Source: Osmia lignaria lignaria (Eukaryota; Arthropoda; Insecta; Hymenoptera; Megachilidae). Taken from it: a stretch of 64,000 bases of DNA. The stretch covers positions 5,704,001 to 5,768,000 of the forward strand of contig NW_027478170.1 of the NCBI RefSeq assembly GCF_051020975.1, read 5' to 3'. How positions within the stretch are numbered: the first letter of the stretch is position 1; each line of letters starts with the position of its first letter. The translations under genes were made by a program, and so were the position numbers. The notes below the pieces were generated by a model that was not told the DNA's origin, did no database searches, and was given only the letters and a program-made list of their open reading frames with translations. Positions 1 through 8,886 of this stretch are shown one piece after another.

Positions 1-192
1 AAGAAAGGGGCCACGGTGTTTCTGTATCTCTATTATGTTGGTGCGGCTTCGGAGCTTTTAAATATCTTGATATATCTCGAGAACTACGCATCTGATCAAA
101 AAATATCATAGAACATAAAAAGTAGGAAACTTAATTCTCTACACAAAAGGTCGGTTAACATTTTGCCATAGCTCGCTTCGTTTCCGAGATAT
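1..192 (+). repeat. Partial monomer at the left edge
   Basis: This is the right-hand 192 bp of a unit cut by the window edge. It ends with the rare marker ACACAAAAGGTCGGTTAAC, which identifies it as equivalent to the last unit (number 22) of the 22-monomer cycle. It differs from 12881-13072 at two positions I could see (54 and 95). The HOR therefore continues to the left of the window. Confidence 0.85.
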
Positions 193-194
193 TT

Positions 195-220
195 GCAGAT
201 TTATCTCAAGGGAAGGGGCC
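195..220 (+). repeat. Intra-monomer direct repeat, left copy
   Basis: This 26-bp segment (GCAGATTTATCTCAAGGG followed by AAGGGGCC) matches 309-334 with three visible mismatches. The spacing is 114 bp. The pair recurs in the units inspected, so it predates amplification of the array and suggests that the monomer itself arose partly by a small internal duplication. Confidence 0.85.
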
Positions 221-234
221 TGACGGACATATTT

Positions 235-244
235 CGAGATATTT
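235..244 (+). other. CGAGATATTT motif, plus orientation
   Basis: The decamer CGAGATATTT lies at 235-244, and also at 185-194 and 507-516 (50 bp before the equivalent site, once per unit). Its reverse complement AAATATCTCG lies at 382-391, and the eight-base core ATATCTCG at 394-401. Each unit therefore has four copies of the core, two on each strand. They could act as paired protein sites or let a single strand fold, but no known binding motif is recognised. Confidence 0.7.
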
Positions 245-273
245 CTTCTTCTTGTTGTTCTTCTTCTGCACAG
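242..273 (+). other. Pyrimidine (TTC/TTG) tract ending in GCACAG
   Basis: A 26-base T-rich tract of TTC and TTG triplets (242-267) runs into GCACAG (268-273). On the plus strand this resembles a eukaryotic 3' splice acceptor (polypyrimidine tract plus CAG). On the minus strand it is a GAA-rich purine tract. The tract keeps its length in essentially every unit. Differences are substitutions such as TTCCTCTG for TTCTTCTG (for example 1159 and 1481 units) or TTCGTCTTC (32393, 34325 and 36257 units). There is no evidence that it is used for splicing. Confidence 0.6.
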
Positions 274-300
274 CTAAGCTGGAAGTGGCATTTGCGGCTC

Positions 301-310
301 GCACTAGTGC
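301..310. other. GCACTAGTGC palindrome (A-class marker)
   Basis: This is a perfect 10-bp palindrome containing ACTAGT. It is present in A-class units and destroyed in B-class units, which read GCAATAGTGC, and in the 22411 family, which reads GCACTATTGC. It is a useful class marker; a function is not implied. Confidence 0.85.
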
Positions 311-334
311 AGAGTTATCTCAAAGAAAGGGGCC
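309..334 (+). repeat. Intra-monomer direct repeat, right copy
   Basis: This is the partner of 195-220 (GCAGAGTTATCTCAAAGA followed by AAGGGGCC). The 114-bp offset is a multiple of three, so the open frame crossing the unit reads YLKGRG at the first copy and YLKERG at the second. That is a consequence of the duplication and not evidence of a protein. Confidence 0.85.
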
Positions 335-381
335 ACGGTGTTTCTGTATCCCTATTATGTTGGTGCGGCTTCGGAACTTTT

Positions 382-404
382 AAATATCTCGATATATCTC
401 GAAA
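382..404 (-). other. Paired reverse-orientation AATATCTCG motifs
   Basis: AAATATCTCG (382-391) and ATATCTCG (394-401) are close tandem copies, reverse complementary to CGAGATATTT at 235-244 and 507-516. In B-class units the first copy has CTTG and the second becomes CTCGAG. In an E variant (for example near 3610, 16490, 44825 and 47400) it reads GAGATATCTCGAG, which contains the 10-bp palindrome GAGATATCTC. Confidence 0.7.
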
Positions 405-441
405 ACTACGCTTCTGATCAAAAAATATCATAGAACATAAA

Positions 442-466
442 TTGTAGGAAACATAATTCTCTACAA
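442..466. other. TTGTAG / CTACAA dyad in the monomer tail
   Basis: TTGTAG (442-447) and CTACAA (461-466) are inverted repeats separated by 13 bases. In B-class units the left arm is AAGTAG, so only GTAG/CTAC remains. At 43591-43611 the arms become an 8-bp perfect pair, GTAGGAAA/TTTCCTAC, with a 5-base loop. This could form a small hairpin in single-stranded DNA or RNA. Confidence 0.6.
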
Positions 467-3400
467 AAAAGGTCTCGTAACATTTTGTCATAGCTCGCTT
501 CGTTTCCGAGATATTTGCAGATATATCTCAAGGGAAGGGGCCTGACCGACATATTTCGAGATATTTCTTCTTCTTGTTGTTCTTCTTCTGCACAGCTAAA
601 CTGGAAGTGGCATTTCCAGCTCGCAATAGTGCAGAGTTATCTCAAAGAAAGGGGCCACGGTGTTTCTGTATCTCTATTATGTTGGTGCGGCTTCGGAACT
701 TTTAAATATCTTGATATATCTCGAGAACTACGCATCTGATCAAAAAATATCATAGAAGATAAAAAGTAGGAAACTTAATTCTCTACAAAAAAGTTCTCTT
801 AACATTTTGCCATAGCTCGCTTCGTTTCCGAGATCTTTGCAGATTTATCTCAAGGGAAGGGGCCTGACGGACATATTTCGAGATATTTCTTCTTCTTGTT
901 GTTCTTCTTCTGCACAGCTAAGCTGGAAGTGGCATTTGCGGCTCGCACTAGTGCAGAGTTATCTCAAAGAAAGGGGCCACGGTGTTTCTGTATCCCTATT
1001 ATGTTGGTGCGGCTTCTGAACTTTTAAATATCTCGATATATCTCGAAAACTACGCTTCTGACCAAAAAACATCATAGAACATAAATTGTAGGAAACATAA
1101 TTCTCTACAAAAAACGTCTCTTAACATTTTGCCATAGCTCGCTTCGTTTCCGAGATATTTGCAGAATCAGCTCAAAGGAACTGGCCTGACGGACATATTT
1201 CGAGATATTTCTTCTTCTTGTTGTTCTTCCTCTGCACAGCTAAGCTGGAAGTGGCATTTGCGGCTCGCACTAGTGCAGAGTTATCTCAAAGAAAGGGGCC
1301 ACGGTGTTTCTGTATCCCTATTATGTTGGTGCGGCTTCGGAACTTTTAAATATCTCGATATATCTCGAAAACTACGCTTCTGATCAAAAAATATCATAGA
1401 ACATAAATTGTAGGAAACATAATTCTCTACAAAAAACGTCTCTTAACATTTTGCCATAGCTCGCTTCGTTTCCGAGATATTTGCCGATTCAGCTCAAAGG
1501 AACTGGCCTGACGGACATATTTCGAGATATTTCTTCTTCTTGTTGTTCTTCCTCTGCACAGCTAAGCTGGAAGTGGCATTTGCAGCTCGCAATAGTGCAG
1601 AGTTATCTCAAAGAAAGGGGCCACGGTGTTTCTGTATCCCTATTATGTTGGTGCGGCTTCTGAACTTTTAAATATCTCGATATATCTCGAAAACTACGCT
1701 TCTGACCAAAAAATATTATAGAACATAAATTGTAGGAAACATAATTCTCTACAAAAAACGTCTCTTAACATTTTGCCATAGCTCGCTTGGTTTCCGAGAT
1801 ATTTGCAGATATATCTCAAGGGAAGGGGCCTGACGGACATATTTCGAGATATTTCTTCTTCTTGTTGTTCTTCTTCTGCACAGCTAAGCTGGAAGTGGCA
1901 TTTACAGCTCGCAATAGTGCAGAGTTCTCTCAAAGAAAGGGGCCACGGTGTTTCTGTATCTCTATTATGTTGGTGCGGCTTCGGAACTTTTAAATATCTT
2001 GATATATCTCGAGAACTACGCATCTGATCAAAAAATATCATAGAACATAAAAAGTAGGAAACTTAATTCTCTACAAAAAAGGTCTCTTAACATTTTGCCA
2101 TAGCTCTCTTCGTTTCCGAGATATTTGCAGATTTATCTCAAGGGAAGGGGCCTGACGGACATATTTCGAGATATTTCTTCTTCTTGTTGTTCTTCTTCTG
2201 CACAGCTAAGCTGGAAGTGGCATTTACAGCTCGCAATAGTGCAGAGTTATCTCAAAGAAAGGGGCCACGGTGTTTCTGTATCTCTATTATGTTGGTGCGG
2301 CTTCGGAGCTTTTAAATATCTTGATATATCTCGAGAACTACGCATCTGATCAAAAAATATCATAGAACATAAATTGTAGGAACCATAATTCTCTACAAAA
2401 AAGGTCTCTTAACATTTTGTCATAGCTCGCTTCGTTTCCGAGATATTTGCAGATATATCTCAAGGGAAGGGGCCTGACGGACATATTTCGAGATATTTCT
2501 TCTTCTTGTTGTTCTTCTTCTGCACAGCTAAGCTGGAAGTGGCATTTACAGCTCGCAATAGTGCAGAGTTATCTCAAAGAAAGGGGCCACGGTGTTTCTG
2601 TATCTCTATTATGTTGGTGCGGCTTCGGAACTTTTAAATATCTTGATATATCTCGAGAACTACGCATCTGATCAAAAAATATCATAGAACATAAAAAGTA
2701 GGAAACTTAATTCTCTACAAAAGAGGTCTCTTAACATTTTGCCATAGCTCGCTTAGTTTCCGAGATATTTGCAGATTTATCTCAAGGGAAGGGGCCTGAC
2801 GGACATATTTCGAGATATTTCTTCTTCTTGTTGTTCTTCTTCTGCACAGCTAAGCTGGAAGTGGCATTTACAGCTCGCAATAGTGCAGAGTTATCTCAAA
2901 GAAAGGGGCCACGGTGTTTCTGTATCTCTATTATGTTGGTGCGGCTTCGGAACTTTTAAATATCTTGATATATATCGAGAACTACGCATCTGATCAAAAA
3001 ATATCATAGAAGATAAAAAGTAGGAAACTTAATTCTCTACAAAAAAGGTCTCTTAACATTTTGCCATAGCTCGCTTCGTTTCCGAGATATTTGCAGATTT
3101 ATCTCAAGGGAAGGGGCCTGACGGACATATTTCGAGATATTTCTTCTTCTTGTTGTTCTTCTTCTGCACAGCTAAGCTGGAAGTGGCATTTGCGGCTCGC
3201 ACTAGTGCAGAGTTATCTCAAAGAAAGGGGCCACGGTATTTCTGTATCCCTATTATGTTGGTGCGGCTTCGGAACTTTTAAATATCTCGATATATCTCGA
3301 AAACTACGCTTCTGATCAAAAAATATTATAGAACATAAATTGTAGGAAACATAATTCTCTACAAAAAAGGTCTCTTAACATTTTGCCATACCTCGCTTCG

Positions 3401-3734
3401 TTTCCGAGATATTTGCAGATATATCTCAAGGGAAGGGGCCTGACGGACATATTTCGAGATATTTCTTCTTCTTGTTGTTCTTCTTCTGCACAGCTAAGCT
3501 GGAAGTGGCATTTGCGGCTCGCACTAGTGCAGAGTTATCTCAAAGAAAGGGGCCACGGTGTTTCTGTATCTCTATTATGTTGGTGCGGTTTCGGAACTTT
3601 TAAATATCTTGAGATATCTCGAGAACTACGCATCTGATCAAAAAATATCATAGAACATAAAAAGTAGGAAACTTAATTCTCTACAAATAAGGTCTCTTAA
3701 CATTTTGCCATAGCTCGCTTCGTTTCCGAGATAT

Positions 3735-4378
3735 TTGCAGATTTATCTCAAGGGAAGGGGCCTGACGGACATATTTCGAGATATTTCTTCTTCTTGTTGT
3801 TCTTCTTCTGCGCAGCTAAGCTGGAAGTGGCATTTGCAGCTCGCAATAGTGCAGAGATATCTCAAAGAAAGGGGCCACGCTGTTTCTGTATCTCTATTAT
3901 GTTGGTGCGGCTTCGGAACTTTTAAATATCTTGATATATATCGAGAGCTACGCGTCTGATCAAAAAATATCATAGAACATAAAAAGTAGGAAACATAATT
4001 CTCTACAAAAAAGGTCTCTTAACATTTTGCCATAGCTCGCTTCGTTTTCGAGATATTTGCAGATATATCTCAAGGGAAGGGGCCTGACGGACATATTTCG
4101 AGATATTTCTTCTTCTTGTTGTTCTTCTTCTGCACCGCTAAGCTGGAAGTGGCATTTGCAGCTCGCAATAGTGCAGAGTTATCTCAAAGAAAGGGGCCAC
4201 GGTGTTTCTGTATCTCTATTATGTTGGTGCGGCTTCGGAACTTTTAAATATCTTGATATATCTCGAGAACTACGCATCTGATCAAAAAATATCATAGAAC
4301 ATAAAAAATAGGAAACTTAATTCTCTACAAAAAAGGTCTCTTAACATTTTGCCATAGCTCGCTTCGTTTCCGAGATAT
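3735..4378 (+). repeat. Units 12-13 of the 22-mer, missing from the later cycles
   Basis: Unit 12 (3735) shares TCTGCGCAGC, AGAGATATCTC and CACGCTG with unit 21 (6633). Unit 13 (4057) is an ordinary B-class unit with TGCACCGC. In the fourth cycle the equivalent of 11 (16293) runs directly into an equivalent of 14 (16615), so this pair is absent there. Whether it was inserted here or deleted there cannot be decided from this window. Confidence 0.75.
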
Positions 4379-5344
4379 TTGCAGATTTATCTCAAGGGAA
4401 GGGGCCTGACGGACATATTTCGAGATATTTCTTCTTCTTGTTGTTCTTCTTCTGCACAGCTAAGCTGGAAGTGGCATTTGCGGTTCGCACTAGTGCAGAG
4501 TTATCTCAAAGAAAGGGGCCACGGTGTTTCTGTATCTCTATTATGTTGGTGCGGCTTCGGAACTTTTAAATATCTCGATATATCTCGAAAACTACGCTTC
4601 TGATCAAAAAATATCATAGAACTTAAATTGTAGGAAACATAATTCTCTACAAAAAACGTCTCTTAACATTTTGCCATAGCTCGCTTCGTTTCCGAGATAT
4701 TTGCAGATTTATCTCAAGGGAAGGGGCCTGACGGACATATTTCGAGATATTTCTTCTTCTTGTTGTTCTTCTTCTGCACAGCTAAGCTGGAAATGGCATT
4801 TGCGGCTCGCACTAGCGCAGAGTTATCTCAAAGAAAGGGGCCACGGTGTTTCTGTATCTCTATTATGTTGGTGCGGCTTCGGAACTTTTAAATATCTCGA
4901 TATATCTCGAAAACTACGCTTCTGATCAAAAAATATCATAGAACATAAATTGTAGGAAACGTAATTCTCTACAAAAAAGGTCTCTTAACATTTTGCCATA
5001 GCTAGCTTCGTTTCCGAGATATTTGCAGATATATCTCAAGGGAAGGGGCCTGACGGACATATTTCGAGATATTTCTTCTTCTTGTTGTTCTTCTTCTGCA
5101 CAGCTAAGCTGGAAGTGGCATTCACAGCTCGCAATAGTGCAGAGTTATCTCAAAGAAAGGGGCCACGGTGTTTCTGTATCTCTATTATGTTGGTGCGGCT
5201 TCGGAACTTTTAAATATCTTGATATATCTCGAGAACTACGCATCAGATAAAAAAATATCATAGAACATAAAAAGTAGGAAACTTAATTCTCTACAAAAAA
5301 GGTCTCTTAACATTTTGCCATAGCCCTCTTCGTTTCCGAGATAT

Positions 5345-5666
5345 TTGCAGATTTATCTCAAGGGAAGGGGCCTGACGGACATTAATCGAGATATTTCTTC
5401 TTCTTGATGTTCTTCTTCTGCACAGCTAAGCTGGAAGTGGCATTTGCAGCTTGCAATAGTGCAGAGTTATCTCAAAGAAAGGGGCCACGGTGTTTCTGTA
5501 TCTCTATTATGTTGGTGCGGCTTCGGAACTTTTAAATATCTTGATATATCTTGAGAACTACGCATCTGATCAAAGAATATCATAGAACATAAATTGTAGG
5601 AAACATAATTCTCTACAAAAAAGGTCTCTTAACATTTTGCCATAGCTCGCTTCGTTTCCGAGATAT
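5345..5666 (+). repeat. Marker monomer 17 (ACATTAATCGAG)
   Basis: This unit reads ACATTAATCGAGATATT instead of ACATATTTCGAGATATT, and TTCTTGATGTTC instead of TTCTTGTTGTTC. The second change puts a stop in the recurrent frame. It also has AGCCCTCTTCG in the segment before its start. The same combination occurs at 11141, 17581 and 21123, which makes it one of the clearest tracers of segment duplication in the left third. Confidence 0.9.
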
Positions 5667-7276
5667 TTGCAGATATATCTCAAGGGAAGGGGCCTGACGG
5701 ACATATTTCGAGATATTTCTTCTTCTTGTTGTTCTTCTTCTGCACAGCTAAGCTGGAAGTGGCATTTACAGCTCGCAATAGTGCAGAGTTATCTCAAAGA
5801 AAGGGGCCACGGTGTTTCTGTATCTCTATTATGTTGGTGCGGCTTCGGAACTTTTAAATATCTTGATATATCTCGAGAACTACGCATCTGATCAAAAAAT
5901 ATCATAGAACATAAAAAGTAGGAAACTTAATTCTCTACAAAAAAGGTCTCTTAATATTTTGCCATAGCTCGCTTCGTTTCCGAGATATTTGCAGATTTAT
6001 CTCAAGGGAAGGGGCCTAACGGACATATTTCGAGATATTTCTTCTTCTTGTTGTTCTTCTTCTGCACAGCTAAACTGGAAGTGGCATTTCCAGCTCGCAA
6101 TAGTGCAGAGTTATCTCAAAGAGAAGGGCCACGGTGTTTCTGTATCTCTATTATGTTGGTGCGGCTTCGGAACTTTTAAATATCTTGATATATCTCGAGA
6201 ACTACGCATCTGATCAAAAAATATCATAGAAGATAAAAAGTAGGAAACTTAATTCTCTACAAAAAAGGTCTCTAAACATTTTGCCATAGCTCGCTTCGTT
6301 TCCGAGATATTTGCAGATTTATCTCAAGGGAAGGGGCCTGACGGACATATTTCGAGATATTTCTTCTTCTTGTTGTTCTTCTTCTGCACAGCTAAGCTGG
6401 AAGTGGCATTTGCGGCTCGCACTAGTGCAGAGTTATCTCAAAGAAAGGGGCCACGGTGTTTCTGTATCTCTATTATGTTGGTGCGGTTTCGGAACTTTTA
6501 AATATCTTGATATTTCTCGAGAACTACGCATCTGATCAAAAAATATCATAGAACATAAAAAGTAGGAAACTTAATTCTCTACAAATAAGGTATCTTAACA
6601 TTTTGCCATAGCTCGCTTCGTTTCCGAGATATTTGCAGATTTATCTCAAGGGAAGGGGCCTGACGGACATATTTCGAGATATTTCTTCTTCTTGTTGTTC
6701 TTCTTCTGCGCAGCTAAGCTGGAAGTGGCATTTGCAGCTCGCAATAGTGCAGAGATATCTCAAAGAAAGGGGCCACGCTGTTTCTGTATCTCTATTATGT
6801 TGGTGCGGCTTCGGAACTTTTAAATATCTTGATATATCTCGAGAGCTACGCGTCTGATCAAAAAATATCATAGGACATAAAAAGTAGGAAACATAATTCT
6901 CTACAAAAAAGGTCTCTTAACATTTTGCCATAGCTCGCTTCGTTTCCGAGATATTTGCAGATTTATCTCAAGGGAAGGGGCCTGACGGACATATTTCGAG
7001 ATATTTCTTCTTCTTGTTGTTCTTCTTCTGCACAGCTAAGCTGGAAGTGGCATTTGCCGCTCGCGCTAGTGCAGAGTTATCTCAAAGAAAGGGGCCACGG
7101 TGTTTCTGTATCTCTATTATGTTGGTGCGGCTTCGGAACTTTTAAATATCTTGATATATCTCGAGAACTACGCATCTGCTCAAAAAATATCATAGAACAT
7201 AAAAAGTAGGAAACTTAATTCTCTACACAAAAGGTCGGTTAACATTTTGCCATAGCTCGCTTCGTTTCCGAGATAT

Positions 7277-8886
7277 TTGCAGATTTATCTCAAGGGAAGG
7301 GGCCTGACGGACATATTTCGAGATATTTCTTCTTCTTGTTGTTCTTCTTCTGCACAGCTAAGCTGGAAGTGGCATTTGCGGCTCGCACTAGTGCAGAGTT
7401 ATCTCAAAGAAAGGGGCCACGGTGTTTCTGTATCCCTATTATGTTGGTGCGGCTTCGGAACTTTTAAATATCTCGATATATCTCGAAAACTACGCTTCTG
7501 ATCAAAAAATATCATAGAACATAAATTGTAGGAAACATAATTCTCTACAAAAAAGGTCTCGTAACATTTTGTCATAGCTCGCTTCGTTTCCGAGATATTT
7601 GCAGATATATCTCAGGGGAAGGGGCCTGACCGACATATTTCGAGATATTTCTTCTTCTTGTTGTTCTTCTTCTGCACAGCTAAACTGGAAGTGGCATTTC
7701 CAGCTCGCAATAGTGCAGAGTTATCTCAAAGAAAGGGGCCACGGTGTTTCTGTATCTCTATTATGTTGGTGCGGCTTCGGAACTTTTAAATATCTTGATA
7801 TATCTCGAGAACTACGCATCTGATCAAAAAATATCATAGAAGATAAAAAGTAGGAAACTTAATTCTCTACAAAAAAGTTCTCTTAACATTTTGCCATAGC
7901 TCGCTTCGTTTCCGAGATCTTTGCAGATTTATCTCAAGGGAAGGGGCCTGACGGACATATTTCGAGATATTTCTTCTTCTTGTTGTTCTTCTTCTGCACA
8001 GCTAAGCTGGAAGTGGCATTTGCGGCTCGCACTAGTGCAGAGTTATCTCAAAGAAAGGGGCCACGGTGTTTCTGTATCTCTATTATGTTGGTGCGGTTTC
8101 GGAACTTTTAAATATCTTGATATTTCTCGAGAACTACGCATCTGATCAAAAAATATCATAGAACATAAAAAGTAGGAAACTTAATTCTCTACAAATAAGG
8201 TATCTTAACATTTTGCCATAGCTCGCTTCGTTTCCGAGATATTTGCAGATTTATCTCAAGGGAAGGGGCCTGACGGACATATTTCGAGATATTTCTTCTT
8301 CTTGTTGTTCTTCTTCTGCGCAGCTAAGCTGGAAGTGGCATTTGCAGCTCGCAATAGTGCAGAGATATCTCAAAGAAAGGGGCCACGCTGTTTCTGTATC
8401 TCTATTATGTTGGTGCGGCTTCGGAACTTTTAAATATCTTGATATATCTCGAGAGCTACGCGTCTGATCAAAAAATATCATAGGACATAAAAAGTAGGAA
8501 ACATAATTCTCTACAAAAAAGGTCTCTTAACATTTTGCCATAGCTCGCTTCGTTTCCGAGATATTTGCAGATTTATCTCAAGGGAAGGGGCCTGACGGAC
8601 ATATTTCGAGATATTTCTTCTTCTTGTTGTTCTTCTTCTGCACAGCTAAGCTGGAAGTGGCATTTGCCGCTCGCGCTAGTGCAGAGTTATCTCAAAGAAA
8701 GGGGCCACGGTGTTTCTGTATCTCTATTATGTTGGTGCGGCTTCGGAACTTTTAAATATCTTGATATATCTCGAGAACTACGCATCTGCTCAAAAAATAT
8801 CATAGAACATAAAAAGTAGGAAACTTAATTCTCTACACAAAAGGTCGGTTAACATTTTGCCATAGCTCGCTTCGTTTCCGAGATAT
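7277..8886 (+). repeat. 22-mer cycle 2, deleted to 5 monomers
   Basis: Unit order is 1, 2, 3/20, 21, 22 (7277, 7599, 7921, 8243, 8565). Units 4-19 are missing and the cycle ends with the same ACACAAAAGGTCGGTTAAC marker. The result is a 1,610-bp tandem: 8243 repeats 6633, 8565 repeats 6955 and 8887 repeats 7277. Confidence 0.85.
7921..8242 (+). repeat. Hybrid monomer 3/20 (deletion junction)
   Basis: The left part carries the unit-3 marker AGATCTTTGCAG just at its start. The right part carries the unit-20 markers GTGCGGTTTCGG and GATATTTCTCGAG. The crossover lies between about 7925 and 8065, where the two parents look identical. Length stays 322 bp, so the exchange was in register. Confidence 0.8.

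Larger units (their letters stand above)
193..514 (+). repeat. Representative satellite monomer (A class)
   Basis: This is a full 322-bp unit used here as the reference for internal elements. In order it contains TTATCTCAAGGGAAGGGGCC, a CGAGATATTT motif, a TTC/TTG pyrimidine tract, the A-class palindrome GCACTAGTGC, a second TTATCTCAAAGAAAGGGGCC-like copy, two reverse-orientation AATATCTCG-like motifs, TGATCA, an A-tract-rich tail with a TTGTAG/CTACAA dyad, and GCTCGCTTCGTTTCCGAG. By hand count it has 63 C, 66 G and 14 CpG, so 40.1% G+C. The choice of phase is arbitrary. Confidence 0.97.
193..7276 (+). repeat. 22-monomer higher-order repeat, full cycle 1
   Basis: There are 22 units between two occurrences of the ACACAAAAGGTCGGTTAAC marker. 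Units 1 and 2 (193, 515) are repeated almost exactly at 7277 and 7599, so the cycle length is 7,084 bp. Recognisable members are 4 (1159, CAGAATCAGCTCAAAGG), 5 (1481, TTGCCGATTCAG), 16 (5023, CATTCACAGC), 17 (5345, ACATTAATCGAG), 20 (6311, GATATTTCTCGAG), 21 (6633, TCTGCGCAGC) and 22 (6955, GCCGCTCGCGCTAG). Confidence 0.85.

Noticed and set aside
193..417. A 74-codon open frame in nearly every unit as a tandem gene family
   Set aside because: It starts with TTG rather than ATG, has no recognisable domain, is stopped in at least 13 units, and changes between units are not biased to silent positions as far as I can see. The array structure explains its recurrence.
1694..2041. A 115-codon antisense frame with ATG (also at 14574-14921), and shorter ones of 65-83 codons
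   Set aside because: They appear only where particular substitutions remove stops. They span unit boundaries and are antisense to the same repeat. No protein family is recognised.
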